DNA of 18,385 nucleotides. Source: Rubrobacteraceae bacterium. Its GTDB lineage: Bacteria > Actinomycetota > Rubrobacteria > Rubrobacterales > Rubrobacteraceae. A model generated the notes under the pieces. That model was not told the DNA's origin. It was given only the letters and a program-made list of their open reading frames with translations, and ran no database searches. Below, in pieces: positions 6,538-12,549 of this stretch; position 1 is the stretch's first letter; each line of letters starts with the position of its first letter. The translations under genes and the position numbers were made by a program. The stretch spans positions 1-18,385 of the forward strand of contig JARDZQ010000004.1 in the NCBI GenBank assembly GCA_029240775.1, given 5' to 3'.

Positions 6538-6648
6538 AGCACGCTTCGCCCTGCGGGCTCCGCTCTCAGCACTCCGCCTAGCGGCAGCTTTCAACAATTC
6601 AGCCAAGAAAGCTGATGGCTGAAAGCGGAGGCGAAGCCAGAGCGTGCT
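6538..6648. repeat. 111-bp imperfect inverted repeat upstream of the LysR gene
   Basis: Four blocks in the left arm recur in inverted order and orientation in the right arm: AGCACGCT (6538-6545) with AGCGTGCT (6641-6648), TTCGCC (6545-6550) with GGCGAA (6630-6635), TCCGCTCTCAGC (6559-6570) with GCTGAAAGCGGA (6618-6629, one mismatch), and CAGCTTTC (6585-6592) with GAAAGCTG (6607-6614). Spacers differ in length, so the arms have acquired indels. The right arm also has a degenerate 7-bp GCTGA periodicity. It looks like a dispersed or MITE-like repeat relic, or a large RNA hairpin. With the promoters at 6428-6530, this is all I see between the flanking genes. Confidence 0.6.
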
Positions 6649-6700
6649 GAAAGTCCCCGAAGGGGACATGCTGACAAGCCAGCGACCGGAGGGAGACGGC

Positions 6701-7660
6701 GTGCTTTTCAGACAGATAGAGTGCTTCCTGACGGTGGCGCGGCTGGGAAACCTGAGCCGGGCTGCGGAGGAGATGTTCCTGACGCAGCCGACCTTGACGG
6801 CGCGTTTGAAGGCGCTGGAGGTGGAGGTTGGGGACCAGCTCTTCGTGAGGACGAGCCGGGGGATGAGGCTCACGGAGGCGGGAAAGGAGTTCTTGCCTTA
6901 CGCGGAGCGGTGCGTGGGAAGCTTCGAGGAGGGCAGGCGACGGCTGAGAGAGTTGCGTGGGGCTTCTGGAGGACGGCTCGTACTCGGGGCGTCGCCGGGG
7001 GTAGGGACGTACGCTTTGCCAGGGTTGTTGGAGAGGTTCACGGCGGCTTATCCGCGAGTGTCTGTGTCCGTACGCACGGGGCACTCGGAGAACATCCTGG
7101 AGATGGTATTGAAGGAGGAGGTGCACCTCGGGCTCACGCGGGCGATGCGGCATCCGGAGGTCGAGAGCCTGCGATTGTACGAGGACGAGATGGTTCTGGT
7201 CGTGGACCCCGGGCACCGGTTCACGGCGAAGGGGGTGGCGGATCTGGCGGAGATCGGGAGGGAGCAGCTTATCCTCTTCGACAACAGCTCCAGCTACTAC
7301 GAGCAGACGATGGCGCTGTTCAGCAACGCGGGGATCGGGGAGCTACGGACGCTCGAGGTTGACAACATCGAGGCGGCCAAGCGGATGGTCGAGCATCGGC
7401 TGGGGGTCGCGTTCCTGCCGCGAACGGCGATCGTGCGGAGCGTCTCGGCGGGGAACCTGGCCCTGATCTCCGTCAAAGAGAACCCGGGGATGACGCGCTC
7501 GATCGTCGCCCTGAAGCGCAGGGACGTGCCCACGAGCGGGCCCGTCGCCGCGTTCCTGGAGGTAGCTAGCACTCTGGGCGAAACGCAGGACAGGGCGCAG
7601 CTCTCCCCCACCCTCGCCACCGAGTTCGAGAACCTCCAGCTCATTGACCTGTTCACGTAG
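6701..7660 (+). CDS. LysR-type transcriptional regulator
   Basis: A 319-residue LysR-type regulator. The N-terminal winged helix-turn-helix (about residues 1-60) contains RQIECFLTVARLGNLSRAAEEMFLTQPTLTARLKALE and VRTSRGMRLTEAG, the canonical LTTR pattern. A linker helix leads to the periplasmic-binding-protein-like effector domain (GRLVLGASPGVGTYALPGLL, LYEDEMVLVVDPGH). I chose GTG 6701 because GGAGGGA lies about 8 nt upstream and the HTH then begins at residue 2; an upstream start at 6644 would add a non-conserved tail encoded by the inverted repeat. It is divergent from the 68-residue gene and aceB, so it is a natural candidate regulator of the glyoxylate genes. Its effector is unknown. Confidence 0.93.
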   Translation: MLFRQIECFLTVARLGNLSRAAEEMFLTQPTLTARLKALEVEVGDQLFVRTSRGMRLTEAGKEFLPYAERCVGSFEEGRRRLRELRGASGGRLVLGASPGVGTYALPGLLERFTAAYPRVSVSVRTGHSENILEMVLKEEVHLGLTRAMRHPEVESLRLYEDEMVLVVDPGHRFTAKGVADLAEIGREQLILFDNSSSYYEQTMALFSNAGIGELRTLEVDNIEAAKRMVEHRLGVAFLPRTAIVRSVSAGNLALISVKENPGMTRSIVALKRRDVPTSGPVAAFLEVASTLGETQDRAQLSPTLATEFENLQLIDLFT

Positions 7661-7719
7661 GGACGGAGGACCCGAACGTTACGAGACCCAGACCGTCCGG
7701 CTACCAGAGATCCCACCCC

Positions 7720-8526
7720 TCAGGCCGTTCCGGGACGCGCTATCCGGCGGGCGCTGCGGCCCGGACGTCCTCCGCGCAGTGCGAAGAAGAGGACCGTCCC
7801 GACTAGCACCGCGCAGACGACGGCCGTGGACGCCGTGATCAGGGACGCCTGGTACTGGTTGACGAACACCCCCGCGAGGGCCCAGAGAACGGCCGCCCCG
7901 TACGCCAGGCAGCCCTGTGCTGGGCCGCTCCGCCCAGCCAGTATGACCGCGCAGGCGACGACACCGCCGGCTACCAGCATGAGCGCCCCGAGCACGGCTT
8001 CTCCGGGACCGCCGCCGAGCACCCCGGTTGCCACGAGCACCGTGACGAACCCGACGAAGAACGCCGCCGTTACCCAGCCGGCGAGCAGCCCGAAGGCCGG
8101 CGCGACGAGCCAGCGGTCGGCCCGCCTGTCCGGGCGAGCCCAGCGCTGTGCCAGCACGAACGCGCCGACGGCACCTGCCAGGCTCCCTACGAAGACTGTC
8201 TGCGAGAGCACGAACTCGCGCGCGGGAAAGAGGAGCTCCCAGACCCCGTTCGAAAAGAAGGCCAGAGCGGCGAACCATCCGATCCTCCTCAGAAGCGGGT
8301 CCGCCCGGTTGGAAGGCAGCGCCCCATACACGGCGAAGATCAGGGCCAGCACGAAGATGGGGGTCCAGATCACGAACGCGTAATCCCCGGGTACCACGAG
8401 CGTAGGGTTCTCCGCCGAGACCCGACCGATCGCCGGCCGCGAGAACACGGGCGCCACTACCTGGAAGATCGCCCCAAACCCGACAGCAACCTGCCGCACC
8501 ACGTCCCTCCAGGTTCCCTTGCTCAT
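7720..8526 (-). CDS. TspO/MBR-like (tryptophan-rich sensory) membrane protein
   Basis: A 268-residue polytopic membrane protein with roughly eight hydrophobic helices. PGDYAFVIWTPIFVLALIF, GVWELLF and LWALAGVFVNQY resemble the TspO/MBR-related proteins annotated as tryptophan-rich sensory proteins, which are thought to bind tetrapyrroles or to be stress-linked; the ligand here is unknown. I chose ATG 8526 because AGGAGG lies 6 nt upstream; a start at 8574 would add 16 residues without a ribosome binding site. The C-terminus is Arg-rich and probably cytoplasmic. It is divergent from a MarR regulator 121 bp away that may control it. It converges on the LysR gene with a 59-bp gap. Confidence 0.75.
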   Translation of the reverse strand: MSKGTWRDVVRQVAVGFGAIFQVVAPVFSRPAIGRVSAENPTLVVPGDYAFVIWTPIFVLALIFAVYGALPSNRADPLLRRIGWFAALAFFSNGVWELLFPAREFVLSQTVFVGSLAGAVGAFVLAQRWARPDRRADRWLVAPAFGLLAGWVTAAFFVGFVTVLVATGVLGGGPGEAVLGALMLVAGGVVACAVILAGRSGPAQGCLAYGAAVLWALAGVFVNQYQASLITASTAVVCAVLVGTVLFFALRGGRPGRSARRIARPGTA

Positions 8527-8612
8527 GCTCGACCTCCTCGATACTCCTTCGTCCTTACCGCGACCAGGCCCCACTCATGACCGCCAGAGAGCTCCCGCTT
8601 CCAACTCACCTC

Positions 8613-8641
8613 TTCATCTCTCCACCGAACCGTGGTAAACT
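8613..8641 (+). promoter_or_regulatory. Promoter of the MarR gene, predicting a leaderless mRNA
   Basis: TTCATC (8613-8618) and TAAACT (8636-8641, with an upstream TGG making an extended -10) are separated by 17 bp. The GTG start codon begins 6 nt after the -10 hexamer, where transcription would initiate, and there is no Shine-Dalgarno sequence. The transcript is therefore predicted to be leaderless. Confidence 0.55.
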
Positions 8642-8647
8642 GCCTTT

Positions 8648-9124
8648 GTGAGTGATAATCTTAATACTCAAGATATAGGATCGTCAAGGTATACAAGTGA
8701 AGAGGTCGTACATCTCTTACGGGTAGAGGTTGGGGAGGTGTTGGCGTTTGCGGCGGCGATGGCGCGGAGGACGGGACTGGGTCTCTCGGAGATGGCTGCG
8801 CTGGAGCACTTGCAGCACTCGCACGGGGGGCTCACTCCTACGGAGTTGGGGCGGCGGTTGAGTCTCACTTCGGGGGCGATCACGGCTCTCGTGGACAGGC
8901 TCGAGCGGGGTGGCCACGTCGAGCGGCGGCCCAACCCTGGGGACCGCCGCAGTTCGGTGGTATTTCCGGTGCCGGAAGGGCTGGAGGAGGCCGGGCGCCA
9001 CCTCCGGCCGGCCGCGACCGAGCTATTGGAGGCGACCGCGGAGTTTACGGAGGAGGAGCGCGCGGCCGTCGGCAGGTATCTCGAGGTGGTCACGGAGATC
9101 TTCCGTCGCCACGCGCGCGGCTAG
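8648..9124 (+). CDS. MarR family transcriptional regulator
   Basis: A 158-residue MarR-type winged helix-turn-helix protein. The DNA-binding core runs from GLGLSEMAALEHLQHSHGGL through TPTELGRRLSLTSGAITALVDRLERGGHVERRPNPGDRRSS, in which the recognition helix and the DRR wing are typical, flanked by dimerisation helices. MarR proteins usually repress a divergent gene and themselves, releasing DNA on binding a small aromatic ligand or on oxidation. The divergent neighbour is the TspO/MBR-like gene. The 5' end is unusually AT-rich for this window and contains a short inverted repeat. The GTG start sits 6 nt after a -10 element with no ribosome binding site. Confidence 0.93.
   Translation: MSDNLNTQDIGSSRYTSEEVVHLLRVEVGEVLAFAAAMARRTGLGLSEMAALEHLQHSHGGLTPTELGRRLSLTSGAITALVDRLERGGHVERRPNPGDRRSSVVFPVPEGLEEAGRHLRPAATELLEATAEFTEEERAAVGRYLEVVTEIFRRHARG
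8658..8674. promoter_or_regulatory. Candidate MarR operator inside the 5' coding region
   Basis: ATCTT (8658-8662) and AAGAT (8670-8674) form an inverted repeat with a 7-bp spacer, 17 bp overall, about the size of MarR-family operators. It lies just after the predicted leaderless start, where bound protein would block RNA polymerase clearance. The arms are only 5 bp, so chance is possible. Confidence 0.35.
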
Positions 9125-9131
9125 CGGCGCT

Positions 9132-9160
9132 CTCATCGGGAGAGCGTAGGGTCGTATACT
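9132..9160 (+). promoter_or_regulatory. Putative promoter of the isocitrate-dehydrogenase-like gene
   Basis: TATACT (9155-9160) is a near-consensus -10, with CTCATC 17 bp upstream, similar to the TTCATC of the MarR promoter. The predicted leader is about 37 nt and contains GAGAGG upstream of the GTG at 9204. Confidence 0.5.
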
Positions 9161-9203
9161 AGGCTGGACGACCTGATCAGACCATCCGAGAGGTGCGACG
9201 AGA

Positions 9204-10280
9204 GTGGACCGGAAGACCATCGTGGTAATGGAGGGCGACCAGACCGGCCAGGAGCTCCTGGAGGAGTCACTACGGGTACTTGAGCCGGGGGTGACGGGCC
9301 TGGACATCGAGTTCAGGCGCTTCGATCTGTCGCTGGAGAACCGCCGCGCGACGGATAACGGGGTCGTGCACGAAGCGGCGGCGGCGATGAAGGAGTGCGG
9401 GTTCGGCATCAAGGCCGCCACCGTCACGCCGGAGGGTCCCGAGGACGTGGGCTCGCCCAACGCCATCCTCAGAGAGGAGATAAACGGGACCGTGATCGTA
9501 CGCACGGGGCGGCGCATCCCCGGCGTCAACCCTCTACCCGGCATCCACGCCCCCATCTCGGTGGTGAGGATGGCCGTAGACGACGCCTACGGGGCCAATG
9601 AGTGGCGCGAGGGCGAGGGCGTGGACGAGGTCGCGTTCCGGACGGAGAGGATCTCCCGCGGAGTGTGCCGCGGCGTCGCCGAGTTCGCCTTTATCCAGGC
9701 GCGCAAGATGCGGGCGACCGTCTTCGGCGGGCCGAAGTGGACCGTGTCTCCGGTCTACGAAGGCATGCTAAAGGAGGAGATGGACCGGGCCGCCGGGAAC
9801 AACCGCGACGTCCGCTACGACCCCCAGCTCATAGACGCCACCTACGCCTTGCTCCTCACCACTCCCGGCGAGCCGCTCGTCATCCCCGCCCTCAACAGGG
9901 ACGGCGACTGCCTCTCGGACATGGTCTTGCAGATGTTCGGGTCCATAGCCGGGGCCGAGTCGCTCCTCATAGCGTTAGATGAGGACGAGAACCCGCAGAC
10001 CGTCATGGCCGAGGCCCCGCACGGCACGGCCCCCTCGCTCGAAGGCAAGAACATCGCCAACCCCATAGCCATGATCCTTGCCGGAGCCGCACTCCTCACC
10101 TTCTTCCATGACGAGGAGGCGAGCCGCGTCTCCAGAGCTATCTACGAGGCGACCTTCGAGTCCGTCCTCGACGGCAACAGGACAGCGGACCTCGGCGGCG
10201 CAACAGGAACGACCGAGTTCACGGACGAGGTTATCCGGCACGTAAGGACGAAGCTTGAGGTGTGGAGCGCCCTTGCGTAG
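9204..10280 (+). CDS. Isocitrate/isopropylmalate dehydrogenase family protein (probably isocitrate dehydrogenase)
   Basis: A 358-residue beta-decarboxylating dehydrogenase. The SxNxxxR motif (S84-P-N-A-I-L-R90), which distinguishes isocitrate from isopropylmalate enzymes, is present. Lys70 in IKAATVTPEG and the segment NGTVIVR resemble eukaryotic-type NADP isocitrate dehydrogenases (KCATITPD, SPNGTIR). The metal and nucleotide regions are NRDGDCLSDMVLQMFGSI and EAPHGTAPSLEGKNIANPIA. It is shorter than eukaryotic-type enzymes (about 410 residues), so tartrate- or homoisocitrate-type activity is not excluded. The GTG start has GAGAGG about 10 nt upstream. If it acts on isocitrate, it competes with isocitrate lyase, encoded 5 kb away. 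The DUF4126 gene overlaps its end by 8 bp. Confidence 0.85.
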   Translation: MDRKTIVVMEGDQTGQELLEESLRVLEPGVTGLDIEFRRFDLSLENRRATDNGVVHEAAAAMKECGFGIKAATVTPEGPEDVGSPNAILREEINGTVIVRTGRRIPGVNPLPGIHAPISVVRMAVDDAYGANEWREGEGVDEVAFRTERISRGVCRGVAEFAFIQARKMRATVFGGPKWTVSPVYEGMLKEEMDRAAGNNRDVRYDPQLIDATYALLLTTPGEPLVIPALNRDGDCLSDMVLQMFGSIAGAESLLIALDEDENPQTVMAEAPHGTAPSLEGKNIANPIAMILAGAALLTFFHDEEASRVSRAIYEATFESVLDGNRTADLGGATGTTEFTDEVIRHVRTKLEVWSALA

Positions 10281-10740
10281 CGTCGCAGCACGCGCCCTCG
10301 GGCTGGGTGCCATTACGGGGCTCCGTTCCACGGCAGGCCCAGCTGCCCTGAGCCGGGCGGCCTCGAACGGCCACGTTGGAAGCCTGCGGGACACGCACTT
10401 CGCGGTGCTCGGCTCGTCGAAGGTCTCGACGCTCCTGACCCTGTTCGAGGTGGGAGAGCTCATCGGAGACAAGCTGCCGGTAACTCCGAGCCGTACCTCG
10501 TCCCTCCCGCTCCTCGGCCGCGCGGCCTCCGGCGCCCTCGCCGGCGCGGCGCTCTTCGCCTCCGAAGGGCGTAGGACTGTGACCGGCGGTGTTCTCGGGG
10601 TCGTAGGAGCGGTAGCGTCGGCCTACGCCGGGGAGCTGCTGCGCATGCAGATCGGGCAGCGGACCGGCCTGCCTGACTTCGTCGTGGCGCTCCTTGAAGA
10701 CGGCGTCGTAATCCTCGGTGCCCACCGGCTGCTACGCTAG
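10273..10740 (+). CDS. DUF4126 family membrane protein
   Basis: A 155-residue hydrophobic protein with the DUF4126 opening RALGLGAITGLRSTAGPAAL, a TLFEVGELIGDKLP segment and Gly/Ala-rich helices (ASGALAGAALF, GGVLGVVGAVASAYAGELL), predicting about four membrane segments. Its function is unknown; members are small integral membrane proteins widespread in Actinomycetota. I chose TTG 10273 because GGAG lies 5 nt upstream and the conserved part then begins at residue 6; TTG 10255 would add six residues. It overlaps the end of the dehydrogenase gene by 8 bp, implying translational coupling. Five bp after its stop lies the end of the converging kinase gene. Confidence 0.8.
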   Translation: MRSVAARALGLGAITGLRSTAGPAALSRAASNGHVGSLRDTHFAVLGSSKVSTLLTLFEVGELIGDKLPVTPSRTSSLPLLGRAASGALAGAALFASEGRRTVTGGVLGVVGAVASAYAGELLRMQIGQRTGLPDFVVALLEDGVVILGAHRLLR

Positions 10741-10745
10741 GCGCC

Positions 10746-11606
10746 TCAAAGACCCAGCCTGCGCAGGGTGGTCCGCACTGATTCCAGGTAGCCGCCGCCG
10801 AAGAAGTAGACGTGCACGAGCAGCGGGTAGAGGTTGTAGAGATCACGACGCTCCTCGAAGAAGCCATCCCTTATGCCCCGGATCTCCGCGTAGCGCTCGA
10901 AGAAGGCGTCTCCGAAGGAGTCGAAGAGGCTAATGAAGGCAAGCTCTACCTCGGGGTCAGCATGGTAGATCGCCGGATCGAGAAAGGCCGTGATGCTGTC
11001 CCCCTTCGCGAGCACGTTGGCGCTCCACACATCGCCGTGGACGAGGGAGGGGCGCTCGGGCTCTTCGAGATAGTCATCGAGCCGTTCGGCCAGCCTATGT
11101 ATTCTCTCCAAGTCCCCTTTCGGCAACCTGCCCGCCTCGTGTGCGACCCGCGCCAGATAGAGTAGCCGCTGCTCGCGGAAGAACTCGATCCAGCCGCCGG
11201 TCCAGAGGTTCGGCTGGTCCAGGCTCCCGATGAGCGTGTCCCGTTCGTGACCGTAGGCGTCGGCGCTGATGGCGTGCAACGCCGCGAGGAGTTCCGCAGC
11301 GTGGCGTTCGGCACCATCGGAGAAGTGGCTGCTTCCTTCGACATACTCCATCAAGAGAAGTGTCTCCGAACCGTGGAAGACCTGCGGGACGGGCAGGTCG
11401 CTATTCTCGCCAAGATAACGGAGCATGTACGCCTCGCGCTCCAGGTGTGAGGCGCTCTTCCGGTCCACCTTCGCGACGAGCGGAGCGCCGCCTTCCAGCT
11501 CTACTCTGTATACCTCCCCTATGCAGCCGCCGCCCATTGGACGGGCGCTCAGGAGGCGCTCGCCGAGATACTCCTCTATACCTTCGGCCAGGATCTTCTC
11601 AGTCAC
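10746..11606 (-). CDS. Fructosamine/ketosamine-3-kinase family protein
   Basis: A 286-residue kinase-fold protein of the fructosamine kinase family. It has a P-loop-like MGGGCIGEVYRVEL near the N-terminus, the ATP lysine in LVAKVDRK, the catalytic HGDVWSANVL (about 190-199) and the metal-binding FLDPAIYHADPEVELAFISLF (starting about 209), followed by the family's YNLYPLLVHVYFFGGGY tail. Members phosphorylate ketosamines on glycated proteins or small amines so that the sugar is eliminated; many bacterial ones prefer ribulosamines. I chose the GTG at 11606, which overlaps the PTP stop by 8 bp; a TTG at 11639 would add 11 residues. It is co-transcribed with the upstream LMW-PTP. Confidence 0.88.
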   Translation of the reverse strand: MTEKILAEGIEEYLGERLLSARPMGGGCIGEVYRVELEGGAPLVAKVDRKSASHLEREAYMLRYLGENSDLPVPQVFHGSETLLLMEYVEGSSHFSDGAERHAAELLAALHAISADAYGHERDTLIGSLDQPNLWTGGWIEFFREQRLLYLARVAHEAGRLPKGDLERIHRLAERLDDYLEEPERPSLVHGDVWSANVLAKGDSITAFLDPAIYHADPEVELAFISLFDSFGDAFFERYAEIRGIRDGFFEERRDLYNLYPLLVHVYFFGGGYLESVRTTLRRLGL

Positions 11607-12078
11607 GGTGGGAGAGGTGCCGCCGCCGGATGTCTTCAAGCAGGCCCTCGGACGCTTCCTCTACGAGATCCAGGACGTGCTCGAAGCCGTCGGGGCCTCC
11701 GTAGTAGGGGTCAGGGACCTCCATTGCAGGCGAGTCGGTGGCGAAGTCGAGGAAGGGTCGGACGACGGCATTGCCCCGGCAGAGAGCGGCGACCACGCGG
11801 TAGTTGTCCTCGTCCATGGTCAGGACGTAGTCGAAGTTCTCGCAGTCCTCGGGCGAGACCTTGCGCGCCCGCTGAAAACTGAGGTCGAGCCCGCGCGCCC
11901 GCGCGCTCCTCTGCGCCCGCTCGTCCGGCGGACTCCCGACGTGCCAGGCGCCGGTCCCGGCGGAGTCCGCGAAGACCTCGTCCTCCAGGCCCTCGCGCCG
12001 CAGTAAGGCCTCGAAGACGCCTTGAGCGAGCGGCGAGCGGCAGATGTTTCCCATACAGACAAAGAGTACGCGTACCAC
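11599..12078 (-). CDS. Low-molecular-weight protein tyrosine phosphatase family protein
   Basis: A 159-residue LMW-PTP. The phosphate-binding loop VCMGNICRS has the nucleophile Cys8 and Arg14 (C-x5-R-S), and the general-acid loop VPDPYYGG has Asp123. The length is typical. It hydrolyses phosphoester bonds through a phosphocysteine intermediate. Some LMW-PTP homologues act on phosphorylated ketosamines or free sugar phosphates rather than phosphotyrosine, which suits its overlap with the fructosamine-kinase-family gene. The GTG start lies 8 nt after a TATATT hexamer with no ribosome binding site, predicting a leaderless or nearly leaderless mRNA. Confidence 0.94.
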   Translation of the reverse strand: MVRVLFVCMGNICRSPLAQGVFEALLRREGLEDEVFADSAGTGAWHVGSPPDERAQRSARARGLDLSFQRARKVSPEDCENFDYVLTMDEDNYRVVAALCRGNAVVRPFLDFATDSPAMEVPDPYYGGPDGFEHVLDLVEEASEGLLEDIRRRHLSHRD

Positions 12079-12086
12079 AGAGAGGT

Positions 12087-12092
12087 AATATA
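12087..12092 (-). promoter_or_regulatory. -10 element (TATATT) of the PTP-kinase operon
   Basis: On the minus strand TATATT (12092-12087) ends 8 nt before the GTG start codon. No Shine-Dalgarno sequence fits in between, so transcription should start at or next to the GTG. I see no convincing -35 at 16-18 bp. Confidence 0.5.
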
Positions 12093-12111
12093 CCCTTAAA
12101 AGGGACGAAAT

Positions 12112-12486
12112 TTACGGTAGCGTCCGGTCTTCTCCCAGCCCCGCCTCCCTGGCGCAGAGGGCAGCCTGTGTGCGGTCCGCGACCTGCAGCTTCCTGACCC
12201 TCGCCTCGTCAAGGTCGAAGCGCACGGAGCACCCGCTTGCCCCGGCGTGGCGCACGGCGTTAATTATCGCCTCCTGCGCGATGCGGTAGGCCGCAACCTC
12301 CACCACCGCCGGCAGCGGCGGCATCTCCTCGAGAGCCTCTACACAGATGCGCAGGCCGTCCCCTTCGTACTGCGCAGCCGTCTCGCGCAGGGCCGGCACG
12401 AGGCCCAGCTCGACGAGCCTCGGGGGACGGAGCGCGTGTACCGCGCGATGAACCCGATACTTCCGGGAACCGTTGCCGGTCCGCAT
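12112..12486 (-). pseudogene. Fused relic of a sensor histidine kinase and a LuxR-type response regulator
   Basis: From about 12456 downward the minus frame encodes VHALRPPRLVELGLVPALRE and later VAAYRIAQEAIINAVRHAGA, the dimerisation-domain end and N-box of NarL/DesK-type histidine kinases. Instead of continuing into the ATPase G-boxes, it switches in frame, after about FDLDEAR, to VRKLQVADRTQAALCAREAG, which is the last helix of a LuxR-type helix-turn-helix, and stops. Kinase sensor and ATP-binding domains, and the regulator's receiver domain, are all missing. The simplest reading is an internal deletion in an adjacent kinase-regulator pair. The feature start is the first ATG (12486) upstream of the similarity; function is very unlikely. 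Confidence 0.75.
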
Positions 12487-12506
12487 CGGGTAGAACGAAG
12501 AAGAGG

Positions 12507-12518
12507 GTTTGCTAGACT
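12507..12518 (+). promoter_or_regulatory. GTTTGCTAGACT promoter/operator upstream of the phosphofructokinase gene
   Basis: GTTTGCTAG (12507-12515) is an exact copy of the 9-mer that forms the inverted repeat before aceA, and the match extends two bases further (GTTTGCTAGAC). It lies 34 bp before the ATG. Its TGCTAGACT can be read as an extended -10 element; the hexamer 16 bp upstream (TAGAAC) is a poor -35. It may be a promoter, an operator half-site or both. Confidence 0.5.
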
Positions 12519-12549
12519 GGATTTTTCGGAGGACCGGAGAGGAGAGGGC

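Noticed and set aside
7661..7698. GGACGG...CCGTCC inverted repeat between the LysR gene and the TspO-like gene as a terminator
   Set aside because: Six-bp arms with a 26-nt loop and no T-run are too weak.
12247..12549. Upstream in-frame extension of the phosphofructokinase to 450 residues
   Set aside because: The added 101 residues lie antisense to the histidine kinase relic, are not part of the PFK family, and the ATG at 12550 has a good ribosome binding site and normal protein length.
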